Origin: PRS1 sp965250265 | GTDB taxonomy: Bacteria; Bacteroidota; Bacteroidia; Flavobacteriales; Flavobacteriaceae | NCBI GenBank assembly: GCA_965250265.1 | Contig: CBDFNO010000015.1 | Coordinates: 558,001 to 622,000 of the forward strand | DNA: 64,000 bases | Direction: 5' to 3' | In this document: one piece after another, positions 19,279-29,034 of the stretch | Numbering within the stretch: position 1 is the stretch's first letter | Layout: every line of letters begins with the position of its first letter | Position numbers and translations under genes: made by a program | The notes under the pieces: model-generated | Seen by the model: the letters and a program-made list of their open reading frames with translations, nothing else | Databases searched by the model: none | Told to the model about the DNA's origin: nothing

Positions 19279-19286
19279 GAACTTTG
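19279..19286 (+). promoter_or_regulatory. Probable -7 element of the marC-like gene
   Basis: GAACTTTG matches TAnnTTTG at 7 of 8 positions, about 22 bp before the ATG at 19308. It also shows that a start at 19284 is impossible for the downstream gene. Confidence 0.45.
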
Positions 19287-19307
19287 CCAAAATTTAAATT
19301 CAGAATA

Positions 19308-19886
19308 ATGCAATTAAATTTTAAAGAAATATTTACAGCCTTTATGGTGTTGTTTGCGGTAATCGATGTTATTGGAAATATTCCTATTATTATTGATTTA
19401 CGTAAAAAAGTTGGCCATATTCAAAGTGAAAAAGCATCTATTATAGCTGGTGTTATTATGATTGTTTTTTTATTTCTTGGAGAACGCATTTTAAGACTTA
19501 TAGGCATTGATGTTAACTCTTTTGCAGTTGCTGGAGCTTTTATATTGTTCTTTATCGCTTTAGAGATGATTTTAGGAATTACTCTCTATAAGGAAGATGA
19601 AAACACAGCGTTAACTGCTTCTATATTTCCTTTAGCTTTTCCATTAATTGCTGGGCCAGGAAGTTTAACCACATTACTTTCTTTGAGGGCAGAATTTAGA
19701 TTAGAAAATATTATTATTGCTGTTATTTGTAATGTTATATTTATTTATATCGTTTTAAAAACATCAGCAAGAATAGAACGTCTCATTGGTAAAAACGGGA
19801 TTAGTGTTATCCGTAAAATATTTGGTGTAATTTTATTAGCTATTGCTGTTAAACTATTTGCTGCAAATATTAAAGCATTATTTTAA
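19308..19886 (+). CDS. MarC-family integral membrane protein
   Basis: 192 residues with six hydrophobic segments. The N-terminal FKEIFTAFMVLFAVIDVIGN and the central AFPLIAGPGSLTTLLS are MarC/UPF0056 signatures. The family has no established transport activity. The ATG at 19308 (MQLNFKEIF) is the family-like start. The 67-aa gene that follows is 2 bp away on the same strand, so the two are probably an operon. Confidence 0.88.
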   Translation: MQLNFKEIFTAFMVLFAVIDVIGNIPIIIDLRKKVGHIQSEKASIIAGVIMIVFLFLGERILRLIGIDVNSFAVAGAFILFFIALEMILGITLYKEDENTALTASIFPLAFPLIAGPGSLTTLLSLRAEFRLENIIIAVICNVIFIYIVLKTSARIERLIGKNGISVIRKIFGVILLAIAVKLFAANIKALF

Positions 19887-19888
19887 TT

Positions 19889-20092
19889 ATGAAGACACTT
19901 ACATATATTCTTTCAGTAATTGCAGTCATACTTGTTATTTATAACATTACTCAAATAGATTTTAACGATCCTTTTGGTAATGAAAGTATTATAGCAATTA
20001 TCACTGTATTTGCTGGACTTTGTGTTGTTTTATTGCTTGCAATTTTACGCATATCTAAACGGATCGAAAAAATTCAAAAAAGGAAATCCTAA
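19889..20092 (+). CDS. Small two-helix membrane protein (67 aa)
   Basis: Starts 2 bp after marC-like TAA. It has two hydrophobic helices (residues ~4-21 and 35-53) and a basic tail ending KRIEKIQKRKS. This layout is common for small hypothetical membrane proteins cotranscribed in Flavobacteriaceae. No family is recognised. It may work with the MarC-like neighbour. Confidence 0.7.
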   Translation: MKTLTYILSVIAVILVIYNITQIDFNDPFGNESIIAIITVFAGLCVVLLLAILRISKRIEKIQKRKS

Positions 20093-20102
20093 GAAATACT
20101 TT

Positions 20103-20411
20103 TTAGATGCTTTCCTGTATTAATTGCTTGATTTTATCTATCATAACATCGTTGCTGTTTACAATTTTTTCGTAAGCTTCACTACCATATAGTTGTTCAG
20201 CAAAAGTTGCTTTAATATAAAGTTTTACTTCATCATTATAAGCTACAAAGACTATTTTGAATCTCGTCCCTAAGCATTTAAATAGTCGGTAAAACGAGTT
20301 AATAGAGCATCACTTACAACAAAATTATTAATAAAATCTTCTTCATTAATGTCTTCGTAAATACTTCTGTCTTCATCTAAATCTTCAAAAACAAAATAAC
20401 TCATAATACCA
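20103..20411 (-). pseudogene. Detached C-terminal domain of the S41 protease
   Basis: Directly downstream of the S41 protease stop, in another frame, the sequence reads MSYFVFEDLDEDRSIYEDIN from ATG at 20404, and continues to a TAG at 20270-20272. Then, after another frameshift, it reads GTRFKIVFVAYNDEVKLYIK and EQLYGSEAYEKIV to TAA at 20103. This resembles the C-terminal domain that follows the peptidase core in flavobacterial S41 (CtpA-like) proteins. At least two frameshifts therefore separate it from the protease. Sequencing error is possible but would have to occur twice in 150 bp. Confidence 0.7.
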
Positions 20412-21698
20412 TTACCTAAAATACGATCTTATCGTTTCATTTTCCATTTTACTGTTAATGGGAACAAAAACATCAGGTATAATTCCACCTCCACCATAAA
20501 CTATTTTTCCTTTAGGAGTTGTGAATTTTAAAGAATCTGCTACTTTTATTTTATTGGCGTTTGACAGTTCTCCATTGTCAATTCTTTCAAAATATTCATG
20601 GTAGTAATCCTTATTTCCGTTTTCATAAGAACGTTGTATTGAACGTCCTGTTGGTGTATAATATCGCGACACAGTAAGTCTTATAGCACTGCCATCTCCT
20701 AAAGCCATTTCACGTTGTACCAATCCTTTGCCGTAAGATCTACGCCCTACAATAGTGCCTTTATCGTTGTCTTGTAAAGCCCCTGCAATTATTTCGCTAG
20801 CAGATGCAGAATTTTCATTAATAAGTACAAATACATCGCCTTCTTCAAAATCGCCTCTATTTGTTGCAAAACTTTTTTCAATACGTCCCTTTTTGTTTTT
20901 TGTAAACAAAATAAGCTTTCCTTTTTCTAAAAACTCATCTGCAATTTGTTCTGCAATACCCAAAAAACCCCCTGGATTATCACGTAAATCTAGTACAAGT
21001 TTTGTAGCACCTTTATCTTGAAGATCATTAAGTCCTCTCTTAAATTCTTTATAGGTAGATTCGGCAAAACGATTTATCTTAATATATCCTAAATCGCTAG
21101 TGAGCATATAGGCAGCATCTACACTTTTAATTGGTACCTCACCTCGTTTTACATTAAACTCTAAAAGTTTGGGTTCACCTCTTCTATAAACCTTTAGGTT
21201 TACTTTTGTGTTTTCTTCTCCTTTAAGTCTACTTACAACAGCTTCATTACTCCAGTTTTTTCCATAAATAGATTCTCCATTAGCAACTACAATTCTATCT
21301 CCTCCTTTAATTCCTGCTTTTATACTTGGTCCTCCTTCTAAAACTCTAATTACTGTAACTGTATCTCTATATGTATAAAAACTTACTCCAATTCCAACAA
21401 AATCTCCTTTCATGTTTTCTGTAACACTTTGAAGATCTTTTTTTGGAATGTACGTAGAATGTGGATCTAAATTATCTAAAATACTATTAACTGTTACGTC
21501 TACGATACTATCTGTATTAACATCGTCTACATATTCGTAATCAATATAGTCAATAAGTCTATTGAGTTTGTCTTTCTTAGAATTTGAAGTGAATAATCGA
21601 TTGGATGAGTCGGTAAAATTTAGTTTTCCTCCAATAAAAATACCTGCTGCAATGGCAACACCAATAATTAGAGGTAGATATTTTTTGTTAATTTTCAT
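20412..21698 (-). CDS. S41 C-terminal processing protease, truncated at C-terminus
   Basis: 428 residues. It has an N-terminal signal anchor (residues ~7-24), a PDZ domain (about 95-185, GIGVSFYTYRDTV and GIKGGDRIVVANG), and the S41 peptidase core with the nucleophile in NENSASASEIIAG and the general-base lysine in GRRSYGKGLVQRE. It would cleave C-terminal peptides in the periplasm. Family members in Flavobacteriaceae are about 530 residues; here the frame stops early and the missing domain is found out of frame just downstream. The start overlaps the dCMP deaminase stop by one base, so they are cotranscribed. Confidence 0.88.
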   Translation of the reverse strand: MKINKKYLPLIIGVAIAAGIFIGGKLNFTDSSNRLFTSNSKKDKLNRLIDYIDYEYVDDVNTDSIVDVTVNSILDNLDPHSTYIPKKDLQSVTENMKGDFVGIGVSFYTYRDTVTVIRVLEGGPSIKAGIKGGDRIVVANGESIYGKNWSNEAVVSRLKGEENTKVNLKVYRRGEPKLLEFNVKRGEVPIKSVDAAYMLTSDLGYIKINRFAESTYKEFKRGLNDLQDKGATKLVLDLRDNPGGFLGIAEQIADEFLEKGKLILFTKNKKGRIEKSFATNRGDFEEGDVFVLINENSASASEIIAGALQDNDKGTIVGRRSYGKGLVQREMALGDGSAIRLTVSRYYTPTGRSIQRSYENGNKDYYHEYFERIDNGELSNANKIKVADSLKFTTPKGKIVYGGGGIIPDVFVPINSKMENETIRSYFR

Positions 21699-22126
21699 TA
21701 ATCCAAATCACTTATAAGTTTTACATCTATTCCAGCTTTTGTTAAAAATTTTAATCCAGAATCTTCTCTATAGGCTTTACTATACACAACTCTAACTATT
21801 CCTGCCTGATGAATTAATTTGCTACACTCTTTACACGGTGAAAGTGTTATATATAGCGTTGCACCATTACATGATTGAGTAGAAGCCGCTACTTTTAAAA
21901 TAGCATTGGCTTCGGCATGTAACACATACCATTTTGTATAACCTTCTTCGTCTTCGCAAAAATTTTCAAACCCTGTTGGAGTACCGTTGTAACCATCGGA
22001 AATTATCATTCTATCTTTAACAATAAGAGCTCCTACTTGTTTGCGCTGGCAATACGATAATTTTCCCCATTCTTCAGCCATTCGTAAATACGCAATATCG
22101 TATTTCAGTTGTTTTTCTTCTGACAT
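21698..22126 (-). CDS. dCMP deaminase (ComEB type)
   Basis: Zinc enzyme that converts dCMP to dUMP for thymidylate synthesis. The 142-residue protein has HAEANAI (His70, Glu72) and SPCKECSKL (Cys98, Cys101), plus the substrate-binding VGALIVKDRMIISDGYNGTPTG-like segment typical of dCMP deaminases (written here in part). The stop and the start of the S41 protease gene share a base (21698), which suggests translational coupling of two functionally unrelated genes, an arrangement I recall from other Flavobacteriaceae. Confidence 0.9.
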   Translation of the reverse strand: MSEEKQLKYDIAYLRMAEEWGKLSYCQRKQVGALIVKDRMIISDGYNGTPTGFENFCEDEEGYTKWYVLHAEANAILKVAASTQSCNGATLYITLSPCKECSKLIHQAGIVRVVYSKAYREDSGLKFLTKAGIDVKLISDLD

Positions 22127-22232
22127 TAATTAATTTTCAATGTATAACGAATATACTCGCTTAGTATTTTCTACACAAATAAGTTGAAGTTAAAGTTTTA
22201 CCAAACTTCACTAATGATTTCTTAAAATTAAA

Positions 22233-24707
22233 TCATTTTATTTGATTAAACACATCTAATCCGCATTCCAGAAACTGTGCATAATCTTCCTCATTTGGTG
22301 TATAGGCAACAGGCTGGTTTAGAATTTGTGTCCCATCAGGACTCATTAATACATAATAAGGTTGTGAATTGGTTTGAAAAAATTGTGTTTGAAAATTCGC
22401 CCATTTATGACCATAATTTTTCAATTTCCGTGTTCCTCCATTTATTCTATTTACATCAATTTGCTGTTCAACAGGTAGTTCTTTTTTATCATCTACATAT
22501 AATGAAATAAGCACATAATCATTCCGTAAATAATTATCTATTTTTTTATATGGCCATACATGCTCTTCCATTTTACGACAATTAACACATGCATATCCAG
22601 TAAAATCAAGCATAATTGGTTTATTAACTTTTTGGGCATAAGCAATTCCTGTTTTTAAATCTTTAAAGCAATCTAAATTATTAGGGCAATCATTTGGAAA
22701 CAAAAAACTATATCCAACTGGAGGTGCTAATCCGCTTAACAATGTTAAAGGTGTATATGTATTGGTATCTTTATCTACTCTAAATCCAGAAACTAAATAA
22801 ATAGTAAATGCAGCTACTAATATTCCGGAAGAGATTCTAAAAAACGAAAGTTTCTTTACAGGTGAATCATGCGGGAATTTAATCTTTGCAAATATGTAAA
22901 GCGCTAGACCCGCAAAAATAATAATCCATAATCCTAAGAATACTTCAATTTTTAAAATTCCCCAGTGCTTTACTAAATCGGCATTCGATAAGAATTTAAA
23001 AGCTAGAGCTAATTCTAAAAATCCTAAAACCACTTTAACAGTATTTAGCCAACCTCCAGATTTTGGTAAGGATTTTAGCATATCAGGAAACATCGCAAAT
23101 AATGCAAATGGGAGCCCTAATGCCAAGCCAAAACCTCCCATTCCTGCCGTTAGTTGCCAGGCGCCACCGTCTGCAGTTAACGAGCCCGCTAATAACGACC
23201 CTAGAATTGGTCCTGTACAGGAAAATGATACTAAAGCCAGTGTTAATGCCATAAAAAATATTCCTAAAACGCCTCCTACATTTTCTCCTTGTGTTGTTTT
23301 TGCAGTCCAACTTGCAGGAAGTGTAAGCTCAAAATACCCGAAAAAGGAAAATGCGAAAATCAGGAATATTAAAAAGAAAATGACATTCAGCCAGACATTG
23401 GTTGATATCTCATTTAATATATCTGGATTAACTGAATCTAATAAATGGAAAGGTATACTTAAAATTAAATAAACGGCTAAAATAAAAAACCCATAAAGTA
23501 TGGCTTTAGAAATTCCAGAGCTTTTCTTTTGATCGTTTTTCTTTGTAAAAAAACTAACAGTTAACGGAATCATTGGGAATACACATGGTGTTAAAAGTGC
23601 TAATAAACCTCCTAAAAATCCAAGCACAAAAATATTCCAAAGTGACTTTTCATTTTTAACCTCTCCAACTACTGTCGTATATTCGTTTTCGCACTTTAAA
23701 TTAGATTTTAAAATATCGCTTGGCAATAAGCCATATAATACATTATTAGTATCTTCATCATTAATTACAATATTTTTATCTATACTTTCTCGACCACTGA
23801 TTAATCCTGATGCTGAAATATTAAACTCAAAAGAAACATCAGTTGGCATTAAACACTGAACTTCATCACAGGCTTGAAATGTCAAAGACCCTTTAATAAC
23901 CGCATTGCTTTTAATTAGTTTTATGTTTTGAGTAAACGTAGCTTTATTATAAAATTTGGTTACTACAATCTCTCCAAACAATGGTTCTTTTTTAGATACT
24001 TTGTTTTCATCACTTTCAATAATTTCCCCATTTAAAACAAAATCACTACTCTCTTTAAAGGTAAATGTTGTTGGCATTGGTCCATCTTCATCATCACTAA
24101 ATGGCGAATAAATCGCCCAATGTTCATCGATATTGGCAGTAAAAATCAACTTGTATTTATTATCTTCAATTTTAAGAGGTTGAAATTCCCATTTAACAGG
24201 TTCAAGAAATTGATTTGAAGTGTTATTAAATATAGTCTTTGATTTATTTGATTCAGAAGAGGACAAATGAAACTCAAAAGGCACATCAGTAGGAGCTAAA
24301 CACTTTTCGTCATCACAAGTCATAAACACGAGGCTTCCTTTAACTATTGCTTCACTGCTGTTTAGTTTGATCTTTTGAGTAAAGGTTCCTTTTGTATAAA
24401 ATTTAGACACAATCATGTCAAAAACAGGATCATGCTTGGTAACTTTATTTTCGTCACTTTCAATAACATTATCAATTAATGTAAAGTTTTCATTCTCTTC
24501 AAATGTAAACTCTGTTGGTATTGGTCCACCATCATCTACAAATTGAGAATAAACTGCCCAATGTTCATCCATATTGGCAGTAAAAATCAACTCGTATTCC
24601 TCTTCGCTTATCTTTTTAGATTCAAATTCCCATTTTACAGGTTCAAGAATTTGCGCAGAAGCCACTATAGTAAATAGAAATAAGATCAGAAATATTATTT
24701 TCTTCAT
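22233..24707 (-). CDS. dsbD: DsbD-type thiol:disulfide interchange protein with duplicated N-terminal domain
   Basis: Carries electrons from cytoplasmic thioredoxin across the inner membrane to periplasmic disulfides. It has 824 residues. After a signal peptide, two copies of the periplasmic DsbD-alpha-like domain follow, at about residues 22-150 and 168-300; both begin LEPVKWEF and share DEHWA-YS and SDENKV. Next come eight membrane helices with the redox cysteines in LTPCVFPM and FSCTGPILGS. A C-terminal thioredoxin-like domain has CVNC (Cys707 and Cys710) and LMSPDGTQILNQ. The double N-terminal domain is unusual against the single one in E. coli DsbD. Confidence 0.92.
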   Translation of the reverse strand: MKKIIFLILFLFTIVASAQILEPVKWEFESKKISEEEYELIFTANMDEHWAVYSQFVDDGGPIPTEFTFEENENFTLIDNVIESDENKVTKHDPVFDMIVSKFYTKGTFTQKIKLNSSEAIVKGSLVFMTCDDEKCLAPTDVPFEFHLSSSESNKSKTIFNNTSNQFLEPVKWEFQPLKIEDNKYKLIFTANIDEHWAIYSPFSDDEDGPMPTTFTFKESSDFVLNGEIIESDENKVSKKEPLFGEIVVTKFYNKATFTQNIKLIKSNAVIKGSLTFQACDEVQCLMPTDVSFEFNISASGLISGRESIDKNIVINDEDTNNVLYGLLPSDILKSNLKCENEYTTVVGEVKNEKSLWNIFVLGFLGGLLALLTPCVFPMIPLTVSFFTKKNDQKKSSGISKAILYGFFILAVYLILSIPFHLLDSVNPDILNEISTNVWLNVIFFLIFLIFAFSFFGYFELTLPASWTAKTTQGENVGGVLGIFFMALTLALVSFSCTGPILGSLLAGSLTADGGAWQLTAGMGGFGLALGLPFALFAMFPDMLKSLPKSGGWLNTVKVVLGFLELALAFKFLSNADLVKHWGILKIEVFLGLWIIIFAGLALYIFAKIKFPHDSPVKKLSFFRISSGILVAAFTIYLVSGFRVDKDTNTYTPLTLLSGLAPPVGYSFLFPNDCPNNLDCFKDLKTGIAYAQKVNKPIMLDFTGYACVNCRKMEEHVWPYKKIDNYLRNDYVLISLYVDDKKELPVEQQIDVNRINGGTRKLKNYGHKWANFQTQFFQTNSQPYYVLMSPDGTQILNQPVAYTPNEEDYAQFLECGLDVFNQIK

Positions 24708-24856
24708 TACAATTATTGATTAAAAAATAATTAAGTACAAATAACTTAAAAAAACTTACATTATCTATATAAGATCTTGTTAATATTATTTCGTTATAGT
24801 CTATTATTGTTTTGTAACTTGTCTACAAATTGATCAAACTACTAACCTCATTTAAA

Positions 24857-26350
24857 ATGAAAATCAAACTAATTACCACTCTGTTAGCATTAATTATTTC
24901 ATTAACTGCTATTTCTCAATCTATACAAGAACAAAAAAAATTATTAGATGATTATATTGAAAATGCTTTAACAGTATGGAATCCTCCTGGATTAGCAGTA
25001 ACGGTTGTTAAAGATGGCGAGATAATTTTTACAAAAGGTTATGGCACTCGTACATTAGGAGAAGATAAACTGGTAGATGAGCATACTTTATTTGGTTGTA
25101 TGTCAACTACAAAAGCTTTTACAGCAGCTGCATTAGCGATGTTGGTAGATGAAGGTAAATTAAAATGGGATGATCATGTTATTGATTACTTAACAGATTT
25201 TCAGCTTTACGATCCATACATGACTCGCGAAATTACTGTCAGAGATTTACTAACTCACCGAACAGGACTTGGAAATACAGATTATCTCTGGGCTTGGATG
25301 CAAATAAGCAGTGATAGTGCTCTTTATAAAATGCGCGACGTAAAACCATCCTACTCATTAAGATCAAGTTTTATTTACCAAAACCTTATGTATTTAGCAG
25401 CTGGTAAAGTTATAGAAAAAGTGAGTGGCCAATCTTGGGATTCATTTTTTAAAGAACGCATTTATATTCCTTTGGGTATGCATGAAACTTTTGCCAAATA
25501 TGAAATGGTAAAGGATGTCGAAAATAAAGCCGATGCTCACTTTCCATATGAGGGTAAAACTCTAAAAATTGATCAACTTGTTGCGGATGAAATTGGTCCT
25601 GCAGGATCCATGTGGTCAAGTATACACGACATAGGCAAATGGATTCGGTTTTTACTAAATGATGGAATTAGTCACAATGGTGACACTTTAATTTGTAATA
25701 AAAATTTTAAAGAATTGTTTAAACCTCAACAAATAATTCCAGCTAACGAATTTTATCCTACACAAAAGCTCACCAAACCACATTGGATGACTTATGGATT
25801 AGGATGGTTTCAACATGATTATAAGGGTAAAATGGTACAGTTTCATACAGGCAGTCTTCCAGGAATGGTAGCTATCGCTGGTTTTATTCCTGAAGAAAAT
25901 ATAGGAGTTTATGTTATGGGAAATCTGGATCATGTAGAATTACGTCATGCCATTATGTACACAGTTTTCGACCTTTTTATAGATGGTGAAATTACTAGAG
26001 ATTGGAGTACTGAATTTAAAGAACTTTACAAAAAAACTCAAGAAACAGAGGAGCCTAAAAGAATGGCTGAAACGATCGCCTCTTTACCAATTAGCAAAAC
26101 ACTAGGAACCTATAAACATCCTCAATATGGTGTGGTAGAAATTACAGAATCCGAACAAGGATTTAAATTTAACTTAAATAATACTGTAATAGGTACATTT
26201 TCTCATTGGCACTACGATACCTATCAAATTACATTTGATAAACAATACTTTGGAAAAGCAATGCTTGATTTTAGAATGAATTCAGAAGCAAACGTCAGTT
26301 ACCTTGAAGTTTTTGGAGAACGTTTTGAATTTGTTAATACCAAAGAATAA
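24857..26350 (+). CDS. Secreted serine hydrolase, class C beta-lactamase fold
   Basis: 497 residues. Signal peptide MKIKLITTLLALIISLTAIS, then a penicillin-binding-protein/beta-lactamase domain with the catalytic SxxK motif STTK (Ser83, Lys86), a YxN motif (YQN) near residue 175, and the HTG triad segment (QFHTGSLPG) near 335. The last ~100 residues resemble the DUF3471-type C-terminal domain found in such hydrolases. Likely an esterase or peptidase in the periplasm rather than a true beta-lactamase. The ATG at 24857 is favoured over 24830 because it starts the signal peptide. Confidence 0.87.
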   Translation: MKIKLITTLLALIISLTAISQSIQEQKKLLDDYIENALTVWNPPGLAVTVVKDGEIIFTKGYGTRTLGEDKLVDEHTLFGCMSTTKAFTAAALAMLVDEGKLKWDDHVIDYLTDFQLYDPYMTREITVRDLLTHRTGLGNTDYLWAWMQISSDSALYKMRDVKPSYSLRSSFIYQNLMYLAAGKVIEKVSGQSWDSFFKERIYIPLGMHETFAKYEMVKDVENKADAHFPYEGKTLKIDQLVADEIGPAGSMWSSIHDIGKWIRFLLNDGISHNGDTLICNKNFKELFKPQQIIPANEFYPTQKLTKPHWMTYGLGWFQHDYKGKMVQFHTGSLPGMVAIAGFIPEENIGVYVMGNLDHVELRHAIMYTVFDLFIDGEITRDWSTEFKELYKKTQETEEPKRMAETIASLPISKTLGTYKHPQYGVVEITESEQGFKFNLNNTVIGTFSHWHYDTYQITFDKQYFGKAMLDFRMNSEANVSYLEVFGERFEFVNTKE

Positions 26351-26383
26351 TTATGGTCAGTAATAAATTGAATCTACTTCCAA

Positions 26384-27571
26384 ATGAAAACAGAAATAGA
26401 ATATGACTATTTAATTGTAGGAGCAGGAATAATAGGGTTAACCATTGCTTACGAATTAATCGAAAGAAACCCAAATTACAGTATTTGTATAATTGATAAA
26501 GAGGCAGATGTAGCACAACACACTAGTGGTAGAAATAGTGGGATTTTGCATGCAGGATTTTATTATACATCAGATTCTAAAAAAGCCAAACATTGTTTAA
26601 ATGGTAATTCTTTAATGAAAAAGTTCTGTTTAGAAAATGACATTGAAGTTAAGGCAACCAAAAAATTAGTTGTTACAAAAAATGAAAAAGACATAGAACA
26701 GCTATATGAAATTAAACGACGCGCAGATGCAAACAATGTTAGAACAGAATTAATTTCAAGAGAAGAGGCAGAAAAAATTGAACCAAACATTAATACCTAT
26801 AAAAAAGCATTATACTCTCCAGATACAGCTTCGGTCGATCCTGTTGCAGTGTGTATTAAATTAAAAGAAAATTTAATAGGCAAGAAGGTTCATTTTGTTT
26901 TCAATTGTTCTTTTAATAAAGAATTAGATTTTAAATATAAGTATCTAATTAATGCTGCTGGATTATATGCCGACCAAATTGCACATGAATATGATTTAGC
27001 TAAAGAATACACTCTATTACCTTTTAAGGGCATCTATATGAGTATTTGTAATAATAAGATACCTTCTAAAATCAACATCTATCCTGTACCAGATTTAGAA
27101 TTTCCTTTTTTAGGAATCCATTATATAATTTCTATAAATGATGGTATTAAAATTGGCCCTTCAGCTTCTCCAGCTTTTTGGAGAGAAAATTATACAGGGT
27201 TTTCAAATTTTAATATTAAAGAGTTTTTAGAAATCATAGGTATTAGCATTAAACTATTTATAACTAATTCATTTAATTATAGAAATTTAGCTATGAGGGA
27301 AGTTAAATACTATTGGCCTAAAAATTTAATTTCTGAAGTAGAAAAAATGATTAAAAATCCGTTTGGTTCTAAATATAAAAAAAGAAGATCAGGCATTAGA
27401 GCACAATTATATAATAAAAAGACAAACAAGCTTGTAGATGATTTTATTATTAAACACACAGCTAATAGTACACATGTTTTAAATGTAATAAGCCCAGGTT
27501 TTACTTGTTCCTTTTCTTTAGCTAAAGAAATTGCAGATGAAGTAATAACAAATCAACAGGTCAATATTTAA
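26384..27571 (+). CDS. lhgO: L-2-hydroxyglutarate oxidase-like FAD enzyme
   Basis: 395 residues of the DAO/GlpD-type FAD oxidoreductase fold. It has the N-terminal dinucleotide-binding motif DYLIVGAGIIGLTIAYEL and the FAD-contact stretch HTSGRNSGILHAGFYY characteristic of LhgO/YgaF. The C-terminal part (GPSASPAF, HVLNVISPGFTCSFSLA) is also of that family. LhgO oxidises L-2-hydroxyglutarate to 2-oxoglutarate and feeds electrons to quinones. It lies 33 bp after the serine hydrolase gene and 50 bp before a DASS dicarboxylate transporter, which fits metabolism of 2-oxoglutarate. Confidence 0.87.
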   Translation: MKTEIEYDYLIVGAGIIGLTIAYELIERNPNYSICIIDKEADVAQHTSGRNSGILHAGFYYTSDSKKAKHCLNGNSLMKKFCLENDIEVKATKKLVVTKNEKDIEQLYEIKRRADANNVRTELISREEAEKIEPNINTYKKALYSPDTASVDPVAVCIKLKENLIGKKVHFVFNCSFNKELDFKYKYLINAAGLYADQIAHEYDLAKEYTLLPFKGIYMSICNNKIPSKINIYPVPDLEFPFLGIHYIISINDGIKIGPSASPAFWRENYTGFSNFNIKEFLEIIGISIKLFITNSFNYRNLAMREVKYYWPKNLISEVEKMIKNPFGSKYKKRRSGIRAQLYNKKTNKLVDDFIIKHTANSTHVLNVISPGFTCSFSLAKEIADEVITNQQVNI

Positions 27572-27585
27572 TTCGTAAAAAATAG

Positions 27586-27593
27586 TAACTTCG
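27586..27593 (+). promoter_or_regulatory. Possible -7 element of the DASS transporter gene
   Basis: TAACTTCG resembles the Bacteroidetes -7 TAnnTTTG with one change. It sits 28 bp before the ATG at 27622. A similar TAACTTCG precedes the gene at 13035. Confidence 0.3.
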
Positions 27594-27621
27594 TTCACAA
27601 TATATATAGCAATGCTTTAGT

Positions 27622-29034
27622 ATGAATGCTCAAAACACTTTTTTTAAACTTTTCATAGTTGTACTTATTGCTGTAATTCTATGGCTATCTGCATCACTAA
27701 CTGGAGCTCCTATAAAAAGCTGGCATATTTTTTCCATTTTTATTGCGGTAATAATTAGCTTTATTTTAAAGCCCTACCCAATGGGTTTGATGGTTTTATT
27801 AGGGTTAGTTTCATTAACAGCTACAAAAACCATAACAATGAAAGAATCGTTGTCTGGGTATGGAGATACAACTGTTTGGTTAGTAGTCGCTGCATTTTTA
27901 ATAGCAGGAGGCGTTATAAATACTGGGTTAGGAAAAAGAATTGCACTGAAATTAGTGGGTTGGCTTGGTAAAACCACCTTGGGTTTAGGCTATGCAATTT
28001 GTGGTGCAGAACTTATTTTAGGACCTGTAGTCCCTTCAAATACTGCTCGTGGAGGTGGTATTTTAGCCCCAATCGTGAATTCAATTTCAATTGCTCTCGG
28101 TTCTACTCCAACAAATAATCCTAAAAAAGCTGGTGAGTTCTTAACTCTCGTTGGCTCTCATGCTAATCTTATTACTGCAGCAATGTTTCTTACAGGAATG
28201 GCTGCAAATCCGTTAGTTGCTGATGCTGTTCAAAAAATTTATGGAATAGAATTTGGATGGGGAACCTGGGCTTTAGGAGCTATAGTTCCTGGATTAATCG
28301 CATTATTTTTATTGCCTTTGTTAATTTTTAAACTTTCTAAACCAACACTTACTAATGCAAAAGATGCCCAAGATGAAGCAAAAAAACAATTAGAAGATTT
28401 AGGAGCAAAATTCTCTTTAAAAGAAGGAATCATGTTAGTTGTCTTGATATTATTATTGGTGTTATGGAGTACTAAATTTTTACATGGTATGAGTACTACT
28501 TTAGTTGCTTGGGTTGGTGTTTGCGCTATGTTAGTTACTAATACTCAAAATTGGGATGATATTATTAAAAACAAAAAAGCTTGGGATACTTTAATATGGC
28601 TAGGTGGCTTACTTACTATGGCTAATCTATTAAAAGACTATGGTTTTATAGAGTGGTTTGTATTACATGCAAAAGCACAAGTGCTTGGATTTGATGGCCT
28701 TACTACCATTATTATACTTGGTTTAATTTATTTTTATTCTATGTATGCTTTCTCCATGCTTACAGCACATATTTCGGCTATGGTTTCTATATTTTTAGCT
28801 GTTGTATTTGCAGCAGGTGGTTATCCAATGGTTGCAGCAGCTATTTTTGCATATTTTTCTAACTTAAGTGGTTGTTTAACTTCTTACTCTTCTGGTCCAG
28901 TGATTGTATATTTTGGTTTAAATTATGTGCAAACTCCAAAATGGTTTTCTATAGGATTTATAATGTCTCTGTTTCATATTATTATTTGGTTAGGAGGCGG
29001 ATTGCTCTGGTGGAAAATATTGGGTTGGTGGTAA
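27622..29034 (+). CDS. DASS/SLC13-family anion:sodium symporter
   Basis: 470 residues, about 12 membrane segments. Contains the DASS substrate and sodium-binding loop VVPSNTARGGGILAPIV (the SNT motif) and a second half with GCLTSYSSGPVIVYFG. The SNTARGGG form is like that of 2-oxoglutarate/malate or citrate translocators (DiT/CitT group). It probably moves dicarboxylates across the inner membrane. Its position right after lhgO, whose product is 2-oxoglutarate, supports but does not prove that substrate. Confidence 0.88.
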   Translation: MNAQNTFFKLFIVVLIAVILWLSASLTGAPIKSWHIFSIFIAVIISFILKPYPMGLMVLLGLVSLTATKTITMKESLSGYGDTTVWLVVAAFLIAGGVINTGLGKRIALKLVGWLGKTTLGLGYAICGAELILGPVVPSNTARGGGILAPIVNSISIALGSTPTNNPKKAGEFLTLVGSHANLITAAMFLTGMAANPLVADAVQKIYGIEFGWGTWALGAIVPGLIALFLLPLLIFKLSKPTLTNAKDAQDEAKKQLEDLGAKFSLKEGIMLVVLILLLVLWSTKFLHGMSTTLVAWVGVCAMLVTNTQNWDDIIKNKKAWDTLIWLGGLLTMANLLKDYGFIEWFVLHAKAQVLGFDGLTTIIILGLIYFYSMYAFSMLTAHISAMVSIFLAVVFAAGGYPMVAAAIFAYFSNLSGCLTSYSSGPVIVYFGLNYVQTPKWFSIGFIMSLFHIIIWLGGGLLWWKILGWW

